NCBI GenBank assembly: GCA_016584495.1
Contig: WAID01000012.1
Location: 682,001 to 746,000 of the forward strand
From: Celoporthe dispersa
Lineage: Eukaryota; Ascomycota; Sordariomycetes; Diaporthales; Cryphonectriaceae
Length of the DNA stretch: 64,000 nt
Direction: 5' to 3'
Shown here: one piece after another, positions 44,584-56,127 of the stretch
Layout: the number at the start of each line of letters is the position of its first letter
Position numbering within the stretch: position 1 is the stretch's first letter
Translations under genes and position numbers: made by a program
Notes under the pieces: generated by a model
What the model saw: the letters and a program-made list of their open reading frames with translations, nothing else
Database searches by the model: none
Told to the model about the DNA's origin: nothing

Positions 44584-47301
44584 ATGGGTGACGGCATCTG
44601 GGTCGCCTTTGGCGCTCGTACTCAGGCACCCCAGCCTGTGCAGCAACCTCCCTCCTCTGGTGAGCAGGCCAACGCGCCCGCGAAGCAGGAGCCCACGGCT
44701 GCGCAGCGCTCCTTGCAGCGCTCCCTCACCCCGTTCCCAGCGCACCAGCCAGCTGTCAAGCTGCCGCGACTGTCTCGCATCTCGAGCTACATCGGCCTCG
44801 GCACTGCCGCGAAGGGCCAGCCTCCCACCACCCCCAACTGCCCCGAGCTCGTCGTGCAGCCAAGCGAGCCCACCAGGCCTGGAGACGCCTCCAGCCGCGG
44901 GGCTGCTCACGACAAGCCGGCTGGAGTCTTGCGCACTGCCTCCAATGTCGAGAGTGAGTATGCCTACAAGAATTCCGACAGTACCTGGTACAACCCTACC
45001 CTCCAGCAGATTATGGAGACGGTCGGCTGCGCCATCATGACCAATGGTATTACGGAGCCTATCCCCCGTCACCTCAACGGCTTCATCGCCAGCATGATCG
45101 AGGAGGTCCGAATTCAGATCAGCCGTATGGAGAAGCTGCAGGCTGGATTCGACGAGCTGGAGCAGACCTGCGAGAAGCAGGTCCAGGAGGTCAAGAAGCG
45201 CGAGAACGCGCTCAAGGCTCAGATCCATCGCCTGGAGCAAATCATCGCCGCCACTCAGCAGGGTGCTGAGTCGGTCCTCGAGGCTCGAGTTGGCAGCGTC
45301 TGCGTTCGCAGCGATGAGGAGGCACACGAAGCCGTGGTCAATAGCTTGGGCAAGTGCGAAGGCAAGTCCCCCATATTGTAGACACTTCCTTTCTTCACGC
45401 CCGAGATCTACGCTAACCTGGTAAACACAGGCGAGACCTTGAACCATGACCAAGGTAGCCAGCAGGTTACTGCCGACGACGGCGCGAAAAACACAATTGG
45501 TGAGTTGATGGCTCCAGACCACCTCGCAAGCACGAGAGCGTACCATGCTAACAATTTTTGTAACAATCCAGGAGCTAGGCCTAGAGTGCTCCTTGATCAC
45601 AATGCCGACATCTACCTGAGCGAGCAGCTGCGCGACCGCGATTCAACGGCCAGACGCATCGAGCGCCTTCGGATCAAACGCGACGCCGAGCAACAGGAGA
45701 TCCAGGCCCGTCAGCTCGCGGCTACCACAGATCACCCTCGTACACGAGGTGATCCAGCCTCGAAGAACACTTCGCCTCGAAAGTCCAACTCCTCAGCTAC
45801 CACTGCATCCAGCCGCAATGCCAAATCAAGCCCGTCCGCCTCGTTGATCACACAAGGGCTCCTTGCTGAGAGGGCAGCTCAAGATCATGTCACGCCCCAC
45901 ACGACCCCGCCTCGTGCTGAGCCAGTTCAAAACAATGGCAACAAGGCGTTTCGCACGATCCAGGAGCTCGTTAGGCTCAACGGTGGCCTTCCAGAGGACG
46001 CGATCGACGAGGATAGCAGCTACGAGGCCTCATTCGTCCCACCACGCAACCATCGGCAGATCAACACTGATGACGACAAGTCTACGATCGACGGCAAGCT
46101 GCGTGCAGCGCCGTCAAAGAATACAATCAACAAAGCCGCCCAGCTCGGCCCGCAATGCGCCCAGCCGACGACGGTTCGGGCGGTGGCGTCCCGCCCAGAG
46201 CTCCAGGCCGTGAACCAGGACACGAGCAACGTCGCACAAAACGGAGTCGAGCGAAAGCAGTCAGGTGGATCCCGGGGCTCTGGCAGCTCAAAGAGCTCTC
46301 AGAGATGTCACTCTTCTGTCTTGGTGTCTATGGGACGCAACCTCGTGGAGGAGCGCCGCAAAGATGCTGAAGGGTCTGGCAGCAACAGCTCGACCAAGAG
46401 CACTCCCACCCGCAAGGCACAGAGCGGCGAGGATCCATTCCCGGATGAGGCCACAAAGTACGCGTATCGCCGCACTAGACTGGTCACAAATGCTCACATC
46501 AGGGCCCGTTCTTACCTTATGGATGAGGAACTGGTCGGGATGGCTATACAGTTCAATCAGCCTCCGCCTCCGCCGAAAGCGGATGCCGAAACTCCTCAGC
46601 AGGTAGTCCAGCAGCGACTTGCACTGCTCCGACGATATGGTCCCCAGAAGGCTCCCCAGCGAGGTCCCCACCGAGCTGTCTCCCGTCGATTTGGTGTCCA
46701 GCGGCCCAGAGGTCTTGTTCGTCCGCCACCAGGATTCGAGCACGTCGGCGCTGCCGCCAAACGGCCTGTTCGTCCGCCTCCTGGGTTCGAGGGAGTCGTC
46801 CCTGCTCAGCGCAGCCAGATTGCGGCCCCTGGTGGGCAAGGCCCTGTCCGATCACCCCCGGGCTTCGAACACGTCGTTCCTGGTCAGCAGCAGGCTATCC
46901 GACCGCCACCAGGCTTCGAGCACCTAGTCCCTAGCGGACAGCAGCAGGCCATTCGACCGCCACCAGGCTTCGAGCACCTGGCCTCTGCTGGCCAGCGTCC
47001 CATCCGCCCGCCTCCTGGATTCGAACACGTGGTCCCCCCTCAGAACCCAGTTCTCCCACCTCCAGGGTTCGAAGACATCATCCCTGCACAACAAGTCCAG
47101 TATGCTGTACCCGATGCTGGGCGTGCCGTTCGGCCACCACCAGGCTTTGAACACATCGTCCCTGGCGCTCAACAGCCTATCCAACCGCCTCCTGGATTCG
47201 GAGGCATCATCCCTGCTCAACGAAACCAGGATTCATCCTACTTCTTCACCCCGACCCTGTACCGAACGACAGAGGCAGAGCTGCTGCTGGTCAATGCCTA
47301 A
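44584..47301 (+). CDS. Coiled-coil protein with nine PPPGF-type repeats, three exons, GC-AG intron
   Basis: Not recognised as a named gene. Exons: 44584-45361, 45431-45499, 45572-47301, exactly 858 residues with no frame correction. The start MGDGIWVAFGARTQAPQPVQ is followed by a disordered Ser/Pro region, a short folded block (STWYNPTLQQIMETVGCAIM), and a coiled coil at about 170-230 (FIASMIEEVRIQISRMEKLQ to HRLEQIIAATQQG). A long polar linker leads to KYAYRRTRLVTNAHIRARSY and then nine proline motifs at about 666-832: RPPPGFEHVG, RPPPGFEGVV, RSPPGFEHVV, RPPPGFEHLV, RPPPGFEHLA, RPPPGFEHVV, LPPPGFEDII, RPPPGFEHIV, QPPPGFGGII. PPGF fits the PPG-hydrophobic ligand of SMY2-type GYF domains, so an adaptor role in RNA decay or translation control is inferred. 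Codons are less GC3-biased than in neighbours. Confidence 0.85.
46720..47215 (+). repeat. Degenerate tandem repeat encoding the PPPGF array
   Basis: Nine units of roughly 45-60 bases encode (R)PPPGFEhvvP-type blocks. Two neighbouring units (around 46885-46925 and 46935-46980) are nearly identical at DNA level, including the preceding CAGCAGCAGGC segment, a sign of recent unit duplication. Confidence 0.85.
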
Positions 47302-50250
47302 GCTAGGCAGTCATGGTTCGTGTGATGAGCATGGGAACCGGGGCATGAGAATGGACGATCTGCCGATTTCCTTTCACATGATACCCCGGATCAAGACATT
47401 GTTTCTTGACCAGCGAGGAAAGCGCCGGTAGGCGTCTTTCGCCAGCATCACAAGCCTTACGACCGGCTCTTTGGAAACCAGAAATGAAAAACAGAAAAGA
47501 AGAAAAAAAATGGAGGAGCGCTACTGTCGGTAATGGTTTAGGCGGCCTTGGGGGTGAGGCGGGCGAGTCTACAAGGACAGGGAAGTCCGGTACATAACGA
47601 TCACTACGGGTTTATGTCGTTAGAGTAAGGCTAGTACGGCTATGACAGTTCTGATAGGAAGGCTAATGAGTGCGCGGCCTCGGGCAGATAGCTGAGGTTA
47701 CTAAAGAACGTTTATAATTATAATAATTTTTGTGTGCCCTAGCTTGTGACTAATGGTCTGATCTCCTCTTGTAGGTGGGTGTATGTGTGCGTGTGTGTGT
47801 GTGTGAGAGAGAGAGGGAGTAGGAGAGAGAAAGATCACATTCATCTCGGAGAACGGGGGATGCAATGGGTATGAGCACTGGGGCTTATGACCCTAGGAAG
47901 ACTAGAAAGGTATCCAGGAGTCTAATTTTGTTCGTCCGTCCCTGAGGCTGTCTCTGGAGAAGGGACATCCTGGCTATGTGGCTGGGCGAGGAAGAGGACA
48001 ACAGCCTATGTAAAGGGTTCACAAAGGGAGAGATAATAGCTCATATCCTGATGAGGAAACGCTATCACCATCTCTCGCCACTCTCGAGTCGAACGGCGTC
48101 ATGGGCCGCCGAAAGAATTGTAGCTCCGGTTTACCTGTTCCTCCTCCTTCTCCTCACGACGCACTCGCTCGAATTTAACTCGCCTGTCCCCCACACGGAC
48201 ACGTTGAGCCAGCCTGCGGAGACGCCTCCCTCAATCCTCGGAACCAAGACAGTTAGGGCCCGCCGTTGTCGATTACCTGGAAACCTGGCTTTTGCTTTGA
48301 AGCCCCTCCTGGTTGTGGCTCGCCAGCGAGCTGCGTGGTGCTTGTGGTTCCGGATCTGGGAGTTTTCAGGTGACGATTCCCGTCCGCCGCGCATGGGTGT
48401 GCCCAGCTTCGTCGCCGCCGCCGGCCCCGGCTCTGCCGAATTGCGTGTGTTCTGGGCAAGTGATAATAGACAGGGCCGCATTCTTGCGGGACAGTAAGTC
48501 TCGTTACCGACAAGGCATACTTATCCGTGCAAACGAGTGGAGATAAGGCTTGCGGGATACTGCGAGGAGGAGCAGAAGCAGGGAAAGGTGAGCATATCTG
48601 GTCTTGAATACCGCTATTTTTCCTCCCGTGTATCTCAAAGTAAGTGTCGGGGATACATATGCTCACATGTCTTCATCACTCCAGAGTCTCTGGGGACACA
48701 GCATGCAGTCCCACGGCTCCACTCCTCTACAAGATACACCGCCGACCGCACATCCACAGGGTCCCGGCACAATCTACCTCCAGACCCGTCTCCCTCCCTC
48801 CACGCATGTACCGAGTACCTCGAGGCCGTCCCCGCCAGCGCCAGCGCTCTGACCCTTCCTGTGTCATCGTCTACGGCGCCGGCGCCCGCAGCTCGATGTC
48901 GCCCAGGGAGAAGGCATGCGTGAACCGGGATGAACAGGTGATGCGCCTCAAGACCCGCGTCTCACATGCGCCTCGATCATTGGCCATGGTGGTCGCCGGC
49001 ACCAGGTGGCGATATCGTCTGTCCCTCGGGCCCCGCACCTTGTTGCGAGCTGTTTCATTTAAACTTTTTTGGACCGACCGTTGATAGAAGAGTAGTAGAG
49101 CCCGGGCGTACTAGAGGGCCGTGAAGGAGGCTGGCCGATCCGAGGTGAGGCTCGAAATGGAAGTAATGAATGATCGCATCTCGATTTGATACTAGTGAGG
49201 CACCGAGAGTATAGTAGTGTCGCAGGTAGAAATGATTGGACAGCAGCAAGGGACGCATTTGTTCTGGCCTCTTGGCAATTCTCAAACAAGCGGGCACTTT
49301 TCCTCCCTTCTTCCTATCAACATTATTAACTATCAACGCGAACACTGTCGACTGCTTTCTGTGTCGCCAACCTGCAGAGCACTCTTTTCGACACAGGCTC
49401 TCGCTCCGCATAAACTGTTCACCAGTCTAATACCACCCCCGGGCGTGTACATAGACAGCCTTCCCTCCTGAACGGGGTGTTGAAATAGTTCCGACTACGG
49501 GAGCAGAGAGCACCATGCAAAAAGCTGTGTGCTTCTGATCCGGAAATCAAAAGTGTATCTGCTGGAGGCTGCTGGGTCGGTGAAGATGGGCATGTCTGTC
49601 TGCCCTGCAGGGCCGCACACAGCTAACAAGCGTCCGCAAGCTCACACAGGGCTGCAAGACGGGTTGGTAGGTACGTACCTGAGAGAGGGTGTGCAGGGGG
49701 GGCTGCACGGATATCACCCCCTGTTTTTTTTTTTTCGGGTTTTTTTCTCTATTTGTTATTTGGAAAGAGAAGGAGACAGGCAGGTTAACCAAAAAGGGCA
49801 GTAATCTGGGTTTCTCCTCAAGTGTACGGTCGCAGCACCAAGTCAGTCGGTCGCTTTCGCACGTAACATCCTTTTCTCTGTCGCCTCAGTTTTTCTTTCT
49901 TTCTTTTCTCTCTTCTCTCTTTCTTTTTTTTTTTTTTTTTTGGGTCCAAGTTCAGCTGGTGGCGGGTTTTCAGCAGAGCAGAGCTAGACAGGGCCACTGG
50001 GCGGAAAATTAGAGTCGCCAAGCCGTTTTAAACAGCAAAACGGTAAAATCTACCCACCTTCTTTTTTTTTTCTTTCTTTTTTTCTTCTCGCTCTTCTTTC
50101 TTCCCTCTTCTCCTTCTTGATGAATTTCAGAAACAGTGTGGAGCGCTTGCAGCAAGAGACATGGCTGGATCGAACATCATATTGGCAATTTCCACGTCAC
50201 CTCCTCCAATATTCTTGCCAACCTCGGACGATAGAACAGGGGGTGGTGGG

Positions 50251-50282
<32 letters not shown>

Positions 50283-52429
50283 AGAACGGATCTGCAGGTG
50301 ACGAGACCAAGGACGGGTGGCAACGAGGACAAGACGACTTGTCACAATTGTTCAGCTCGCGCCGGACGAGAAAATCCTGGGCCCTCAACGTCCCCGATCC
50401 TGTCGTAATCCACGGCGGCAACAAGGTCTATTGGTGCCCAATTGAGTCCCAACCACCCATGTACTACTACAGTCAGGGTGGGATTTTGTTCAACTCTTGA
50501 ACAAGTGCGTTCCCTCCACGGTAAGAGAGGATGCAGGTCTCTGTCGGTCGCCCCTTGCGAGCGATTGATTGTGTGGACTGATCGGGATTGGGCTCCAGTG
50601 ACATGACACCCCGCAGTGCTCGCGCGAGGGGTTGGGCCAATCGTCTCACACGATTTGGTTGATGGGTTTCCTGTTTCGGTCGGGATACAGGGGAGACGGC
50701 ATGGGTGGGCTGCTGCTTTGGCCTGAAAAGGTTTTGTATATATGACAGGTATAATGTTCCCAACCCCCCCCCCGGCAGTGGTCCAGAAGAAGAGAAGAAG
50801 AAGAAGAAAAAAAGAGACAGGTAAGCAACCAAGATCCAGAACCTGTTTTCCAGGTAAGCAAGAGAGGACAGAAGCCCGCGGGGCCGACCCCACCACACCA
50901 CTTCCCTCCCCCCTCTCTCCTGTCTGCTGCTGCTGCTGACGACGACTTTACCCTGTTTTGAGGCATTACTCCCGGATCCGATGGATGGGACATGGCAGAG
51001 AAAAATTGGATCATGACGGCAAGGCCGTTGGGCACCAAAAGCACACCGGGAAGGGGGAGGAAGGGAGAAGAGAAAAGAAAGAGAGAGAAAAAGAAGAAAA
51101 AAAAAGAAAGAAAGGGGGCTTACATGTTATGCATGCTGCAGCCGGCTCGTAATCCCGTCGGATATAACACCCGAGGAAAATTTCCGGGGAAGAGAGGGAC
51201 AGAGAAGAGTCCAGACGTGATGATGACACGTGGGATCTGGTCCAGAACCTCTGTCGGAAGCTGGTCCTGTTGTTTTTCCTCCCTCGTTCTCGGGCTCGAA
51301 CCCACCGGCACGGGTAGCGGGGCCAGGCAGACAGGACAGCCAGCGCCGTCACCCAATTTCTCACCCAGCAACCACCCCATCCCACATCCCTCAACACCCG
51401 CCCAACAAGACAGACTTACATCTCCTGTTTGGCTCGGTCCCGACGGTCGCCTCACCTTCCCACTTCCCGCCGCTCAACCTTCCTAGATTGGACGCTCCGG
51501 GTGAGCTGAGGGCTCACGAAGGCGCACCGACCCCCCCCTCCTCCCCTTCCTCCGCCAGTGCGGTAGCCATGGACCACATCCGATTGTATCTTTACACTAC
51601 ATCCGACGATCCACCATCATCGAGGAGCGCGCGCTTGCGGGTCAGGACAGACGGAGCATGTGTGTGTGTGTGTGTATGTGCTCAGCAGCCTCCACAAGGC
51701 CATTGATTCCTTCTCCTCCACCTCTTACGGCCTTAAACCAGCTCTCAGGAGCTCTGCAGAGCCATGGTGTGCCGTCTATCGTCCTTGTCAGACCATTGGT
51801 GCGTGCCTATAACGCGGCAAGGAGGGGGCCGGGTGGAGGGAGGGGAGGAGCGTGCGGAATCCGAGCGCGCATGGCTGGTCCCAATATCTCAACACGGGCT
51901 TGGAGAGGGGGTGGTCAGGCGCTGTATACACTGGGCAAGAGGCATTGGTATGGCGTCGTCTCGCCCGGCTGGTCGTCATGTCACACCCACCTTGGCTGAG
52001 TAGGGGTAGGAACAAAAGTACTCCGTCTGGCAGTACCAGCGCCCTGGGGAGCCGGAGCCCAAGGGGAAGAGCAGAGAGATGGGCGCCTGAGTTGAAAGCT
52101 GGGCGCTCGTGCGCGCGCGGATGCGAGCCCGTGCCTGGTGCTATGGTGACCAGCTGCCAGGAAGCCAAGTACCTGCTACCAAATACATCTATCTACAGAG
52201 CACCAAGAGAGAGAGACATAGGGTCTGCTATCATCTCAAGCCCCATCAATAAATCTACAAGTCTCTCCCTGTCCTATCTTGTACCACGTACCACCGGGGG
52301 TCCCGACTCGCACAGAGTCACCACATCGAGGGTTCCGAGTGGAGTCCCAGCAGGCAGGTTCCGCCGGCGGGAACACACAGCACCGGGGAGGTTGTGCGCC
52401 CTGAACACGAGTGTAACGGCTGGTCTACC

Positions 52430-52502
52430 CTTCTCTCTCTCTCTCTCTCGCTTGAATTTTTGGGGTTACTGGTTGGGGAAGAGAGAGAGAGGGAGAGAGA
52501 GA
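52430..52502. repeat. (CT)n ... (GA)n inverted pair
   Basis: A CT tract (52432-52449) and a GA tract (52480-52502) are separated by about 30 bases and could pair as a 15-20 bp hairpin in RNA or single-stranded DNA. Confidence 0.75.
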
Positions 52503-54300
52503 GGAAGAGAAAAAGAGACAATCCCGCTCCCCGCCCCATCTATCTATCTAGCAGGGTGATACGAGGACGGCGATTGTCTCGCATCTGACGTTACCGTTGG
52601 ACACCGACGCGCGTCAGTCTTGTCCCGGTGGAGGCATTATTAGTTTGTCGCCGCCTCTGTTGCGGGCGGCTGCGGCGTGTGACGATGGCGCGTCCACCAC
52701 AGCCCTTCTGCTCCCTTCGTCCTCCTCCCAAGGTCCACCCCCCCCCCCTTTTGGAGAAGGAGGATAGGGCAAGGAAGGAAGAAGAGAAGAGGTGTAGGCG
52801 TGCGGCCTCGGCTGGCGTACAGCATGTGCAGCGGTTCTTCGGAGATTTTGTGTCTCTGGGACGTTACGTTTTCGAGAAGGCACCATGTTACCATTTCTGG
52901 TTGGGGCACAAGAGGTAGAGAAAGGGAAGAGGGTTTTCAGAAGGGAAGAGAGAGAGAAGAGAGAGAGAGAGAGAAGAGGAGGAGAGGGGTCTTGTTCTTC
53001 GTATGTTATACTATAGTCATATCATGACAAGACAAAACATGGATGAGCGTCAACTGAAAGAACATGTGCTGATGAAAGGGATGCCACAAAAGGTGCTGTG
53101 CAGTTTACCATCGGCCGTCGCCGCCCCAGGTGGACCCGGATGGAAAGAAAGTTTTCCCAGTCTCACCAGGTCTGTGGTACACCGGAAGATTTGGGTGGGG
53201 TGTTTTCTCTTTCGTTCTTTCTTGTCCTACATGTGGTGCGCCTGATGGGTTGGCTGTTGACGACGGTAGTAGGCAGAGAACGGGAGGAGCACAGTCCTGC
53301 GTCGCTTGAACTCTCTCACTACACACATATACCCTCCTCCTTCCTCTCTATGCAAGGTACAGCGCATCTACGAATTATGAACCGCGTGTAGTCATATAGA
53401 TCCTATCAGAATAATGTACATGTATATAATTCTTACTACTTGTTGTGCGATGCTGTGGCTGTAGATATTGACTATGAAAGACACACTCTCTGGACGAAAT
53501 CAGAGAAACGGACCAGAGAGCTCTCCTCTCTCTCTCACTCACACACAATTCTTTTTTTCAATTTTAATTAATTCATTTATTCCTCTTTTGCCCTTTCGGC
53601 CAGATAGGTAGGCGCGTACTCTACTCTGCTGTCGGGCTCACCCATCATCTAACCCACATACAGTACGGCTCCACAGCATGCACAAACCAGTCACACGCGC
53701 CCCCACGACCAAATGTGATTCAGATCTTCACATAGCTGCAGGACTAGATAGATCGAGAGGAGGAGGGCAACGATGAGTGTGGGCGGTCAGCCCCATCCTC
53801 ACCCCTCCTCCCCTGCTCAAAACCCCGCTCTCCTCTTCCCAAAACCTAGCGATCCGGTTCTTTTCGGTGCTTTTTTATCTTTCATCATCTTTTTTTCCCC
53901 CTCCTTTCCTCTGGGAACCAATCAACCAACAAACACACCCTTTCACATCACACAAACGTGGCTTGATTGCGACCACAGCTGACGCCTTCGTTCCAATCGC
54001 CTCCCTTCTTCCCGCGCCCTCGGGGTGGGGTGGGGCGTCCCCGAGATCGACCGGAGACGGGACATTGGGAGAAGGGGAAAAAGAGAAAGATGCGAGGAGG
54101 GGCAAAAGAGGTCAGCGACAGGCGAGGCGGCTTGGGCTGCCGTGGAAGACTGGGACATGCACATGGACAGCGTAGTATCGCTGAAAATGCTTGAAAAAGA
54201 CCTGGTCAGCGACCCCGTCTAAGGTGACATTATTGGCGACGCCTTTGGGAGGAGGGCGAAGAGGGGAGGGGGGGGCGCGGGGGAGAATGCCACATCCTGG

Positions 54301-54305
<5 letters not shown>

Positions 54306-54334
<29 letters not shown>
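54306..54334 (+). repeat. (GA)14 microsatellite
   Basis: Perfect GA run, preceded by a G-rich block (54257-54285) and continuing into AAAGAAAAGG. Confidence 0.9.
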
Positions 54335-54338
<4 letters not shown>

Positions 54339-55039
54339 AAAGGGTGAGACTACATCCGAGCGAGCTAGCTAAAGAAACAAACCCTCTCTGATGGGGGCGT
54401 CTCTACTTTTCCTTCTTCTTTTCCCTCCCTTCTCTTCTCTATCCCTATTCTTTCTTGTTTTCTCCCTCTGGCCAAAAAAAAAAAAAAAAAAAAGGAGAGA
54501 TCGACCCCGCCCGGTTCGCAGCTCTGACTGGAGATGGACAACTCCGCCGGGACAGAACTGCATCAGATGGGCCGCCCCTGGCTGGGCTGAGGGGGGGGGC
54601 TGGCTTGTCCCTGCTGTTGGTTTTGTTCGTGGCGATCCGCTGTCATCGATCTGGGTGCCGCAATCTCATCAGATTAGCGAGGTATGATCGGGCCAAGACA
54701 ATTATACTTTCTTTTTTCTTGGCTTTTTTTCCCCTTCTTCTTTTCTTTTCTCTCTTCCAGGTAGGTTCCTTGGGTATTTATGGTCCATGATCATCGTTCT
54801 ATCCCTCACCATAGAGTCAAACCCCGCTGTTCCTAGTGCCCCGAGACTGGGAATCATCCCGTCCATCCCCCGTATGATAAAACAAAACAACGGTGCTTCT
54901 GCATCATCTGCCAGGGGTTCAGAGCCATCTCCCTGCAGGCGTATTGTCTTGTATGCCATGCAAGAAGAAAAAGAAGGAGAGAAAAGAAGAAGAAGAAAAA
55001 AGGACAGGGGTCCGCTTGTCCGATGTCTGTCGGTACGCA

Positions 55040-55070
<31 letters not shown>

Positions 55071-55550
55071 GGGAGAGAGATGTTACATGGGTGCCATGAT
55101 GCAGGTGCAAAGGGGTGGCGGAAGAGAAAGACAAGAAAGACACTGCACACGGCCTCTTCTCGCCCTGTTCCAACCAGATTTTCTCAACCCAGCCCCCCGG
55201 GTCACCGATGCCCGCAGAGGTGTGTGTGGTTACATCGTGCAGGCGCCTAATCAAGAGCTGCAGTGGGATCGCGACGGGCGCCGATGCAGCGTTGCAGTCG
55301 TTTTCCCCGAGCAGCTGCCCCTCATGTTTTTTTTTTTTTTTTTGACAGGACTGACATCAGAGGAGGAGGAAGAGGAAGCCATCACCAAGAGGGGGGAGAG
55401 AGAGGAAGAGCGAGAGAGAGAGAGACAGAGAGAGAAGAGGGTGTGTGTGTGTGTGTGTATGTGTGTGCAGGTTGTACATGAGAGACAGCAGATCATCTCC
55501 ATGGACGTTGTAACAATGTTGATCAATAATGATAACCTACCTGTTGGCCC

Positions 55551-55553
<3 letters not shown>

Positions 55554-55580
<27 letters not shown>
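55554..55580 (+). repeat. (GT)13 microsatellite followed by T8 and (GTT)n
   Basis: Perfect GT alternation, then TTTTTTTT and four GTT units. A second (GT)n lies about 100 bases upstream at 55441-55457. Confidence 0.9.
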
Positions 55581-55583
<3 letters not shown>

Positions 55584-56090
55584 TTTTGTTGTTGTTGTTT
55601 CCCCCCGCCAAGGGCTGCCTCCGCCGGGATGATCCCCAGATGTCCCAGTCCCTTGGTAACGCGGTGAGCCGGCGCGGTGGAGGATAAGTAGAGAAGGAGG
55701 GACCCACAACCATCACTAGTGTGCCCCGTTCCGCTGTGGTCTTGATGCGATCTCTTCTTCTTCTGCGTAACCGGTGGGGGTTGTTTTTTTTTTTTTTGAC
55801 GCATCGAGGCCTGCCATGGTATCATGTAGTAGTGCCTATGCTGCTTCATGTTCTAGACGCACAGCCGGTGAGACGCATACCGGTCACGAGGAAGAAACAG
55901 ACAGATTTCATGGGTATCCAAGGAGGGAGGAGGAGGAGGTTTCTCTTGGTGGAGAGGGAAGGAGGGACCAAGCGATCGGATCGGTGAGCGGGAGTGGCTG
56001 GATGGGGATGGTCGTCCCTCCCTTCCCTCCTCTGGGGTGGAAATCCGATCGGAAACAACACTGCAGTTTCCCCCTGCTACCATGTACATA

Positions 56091-56127
56091 TATATACATA
56101 TACATATATATTTATATTGTGTACATG
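56091..56127. repeat. AT-rich palindrome with CATGTACA arms
   Basis: Perfect 8-bp inverted arms (CATGTACA and TGTACATG) enclose an alternating AT/TACATA core. Confidence 0.8.

Noticed and set aside
54787..55632. 281-codon ORF
   Set aside because: It is built from GA, GT and poly-T/A repeats, and its composition is not that of a folded protein.
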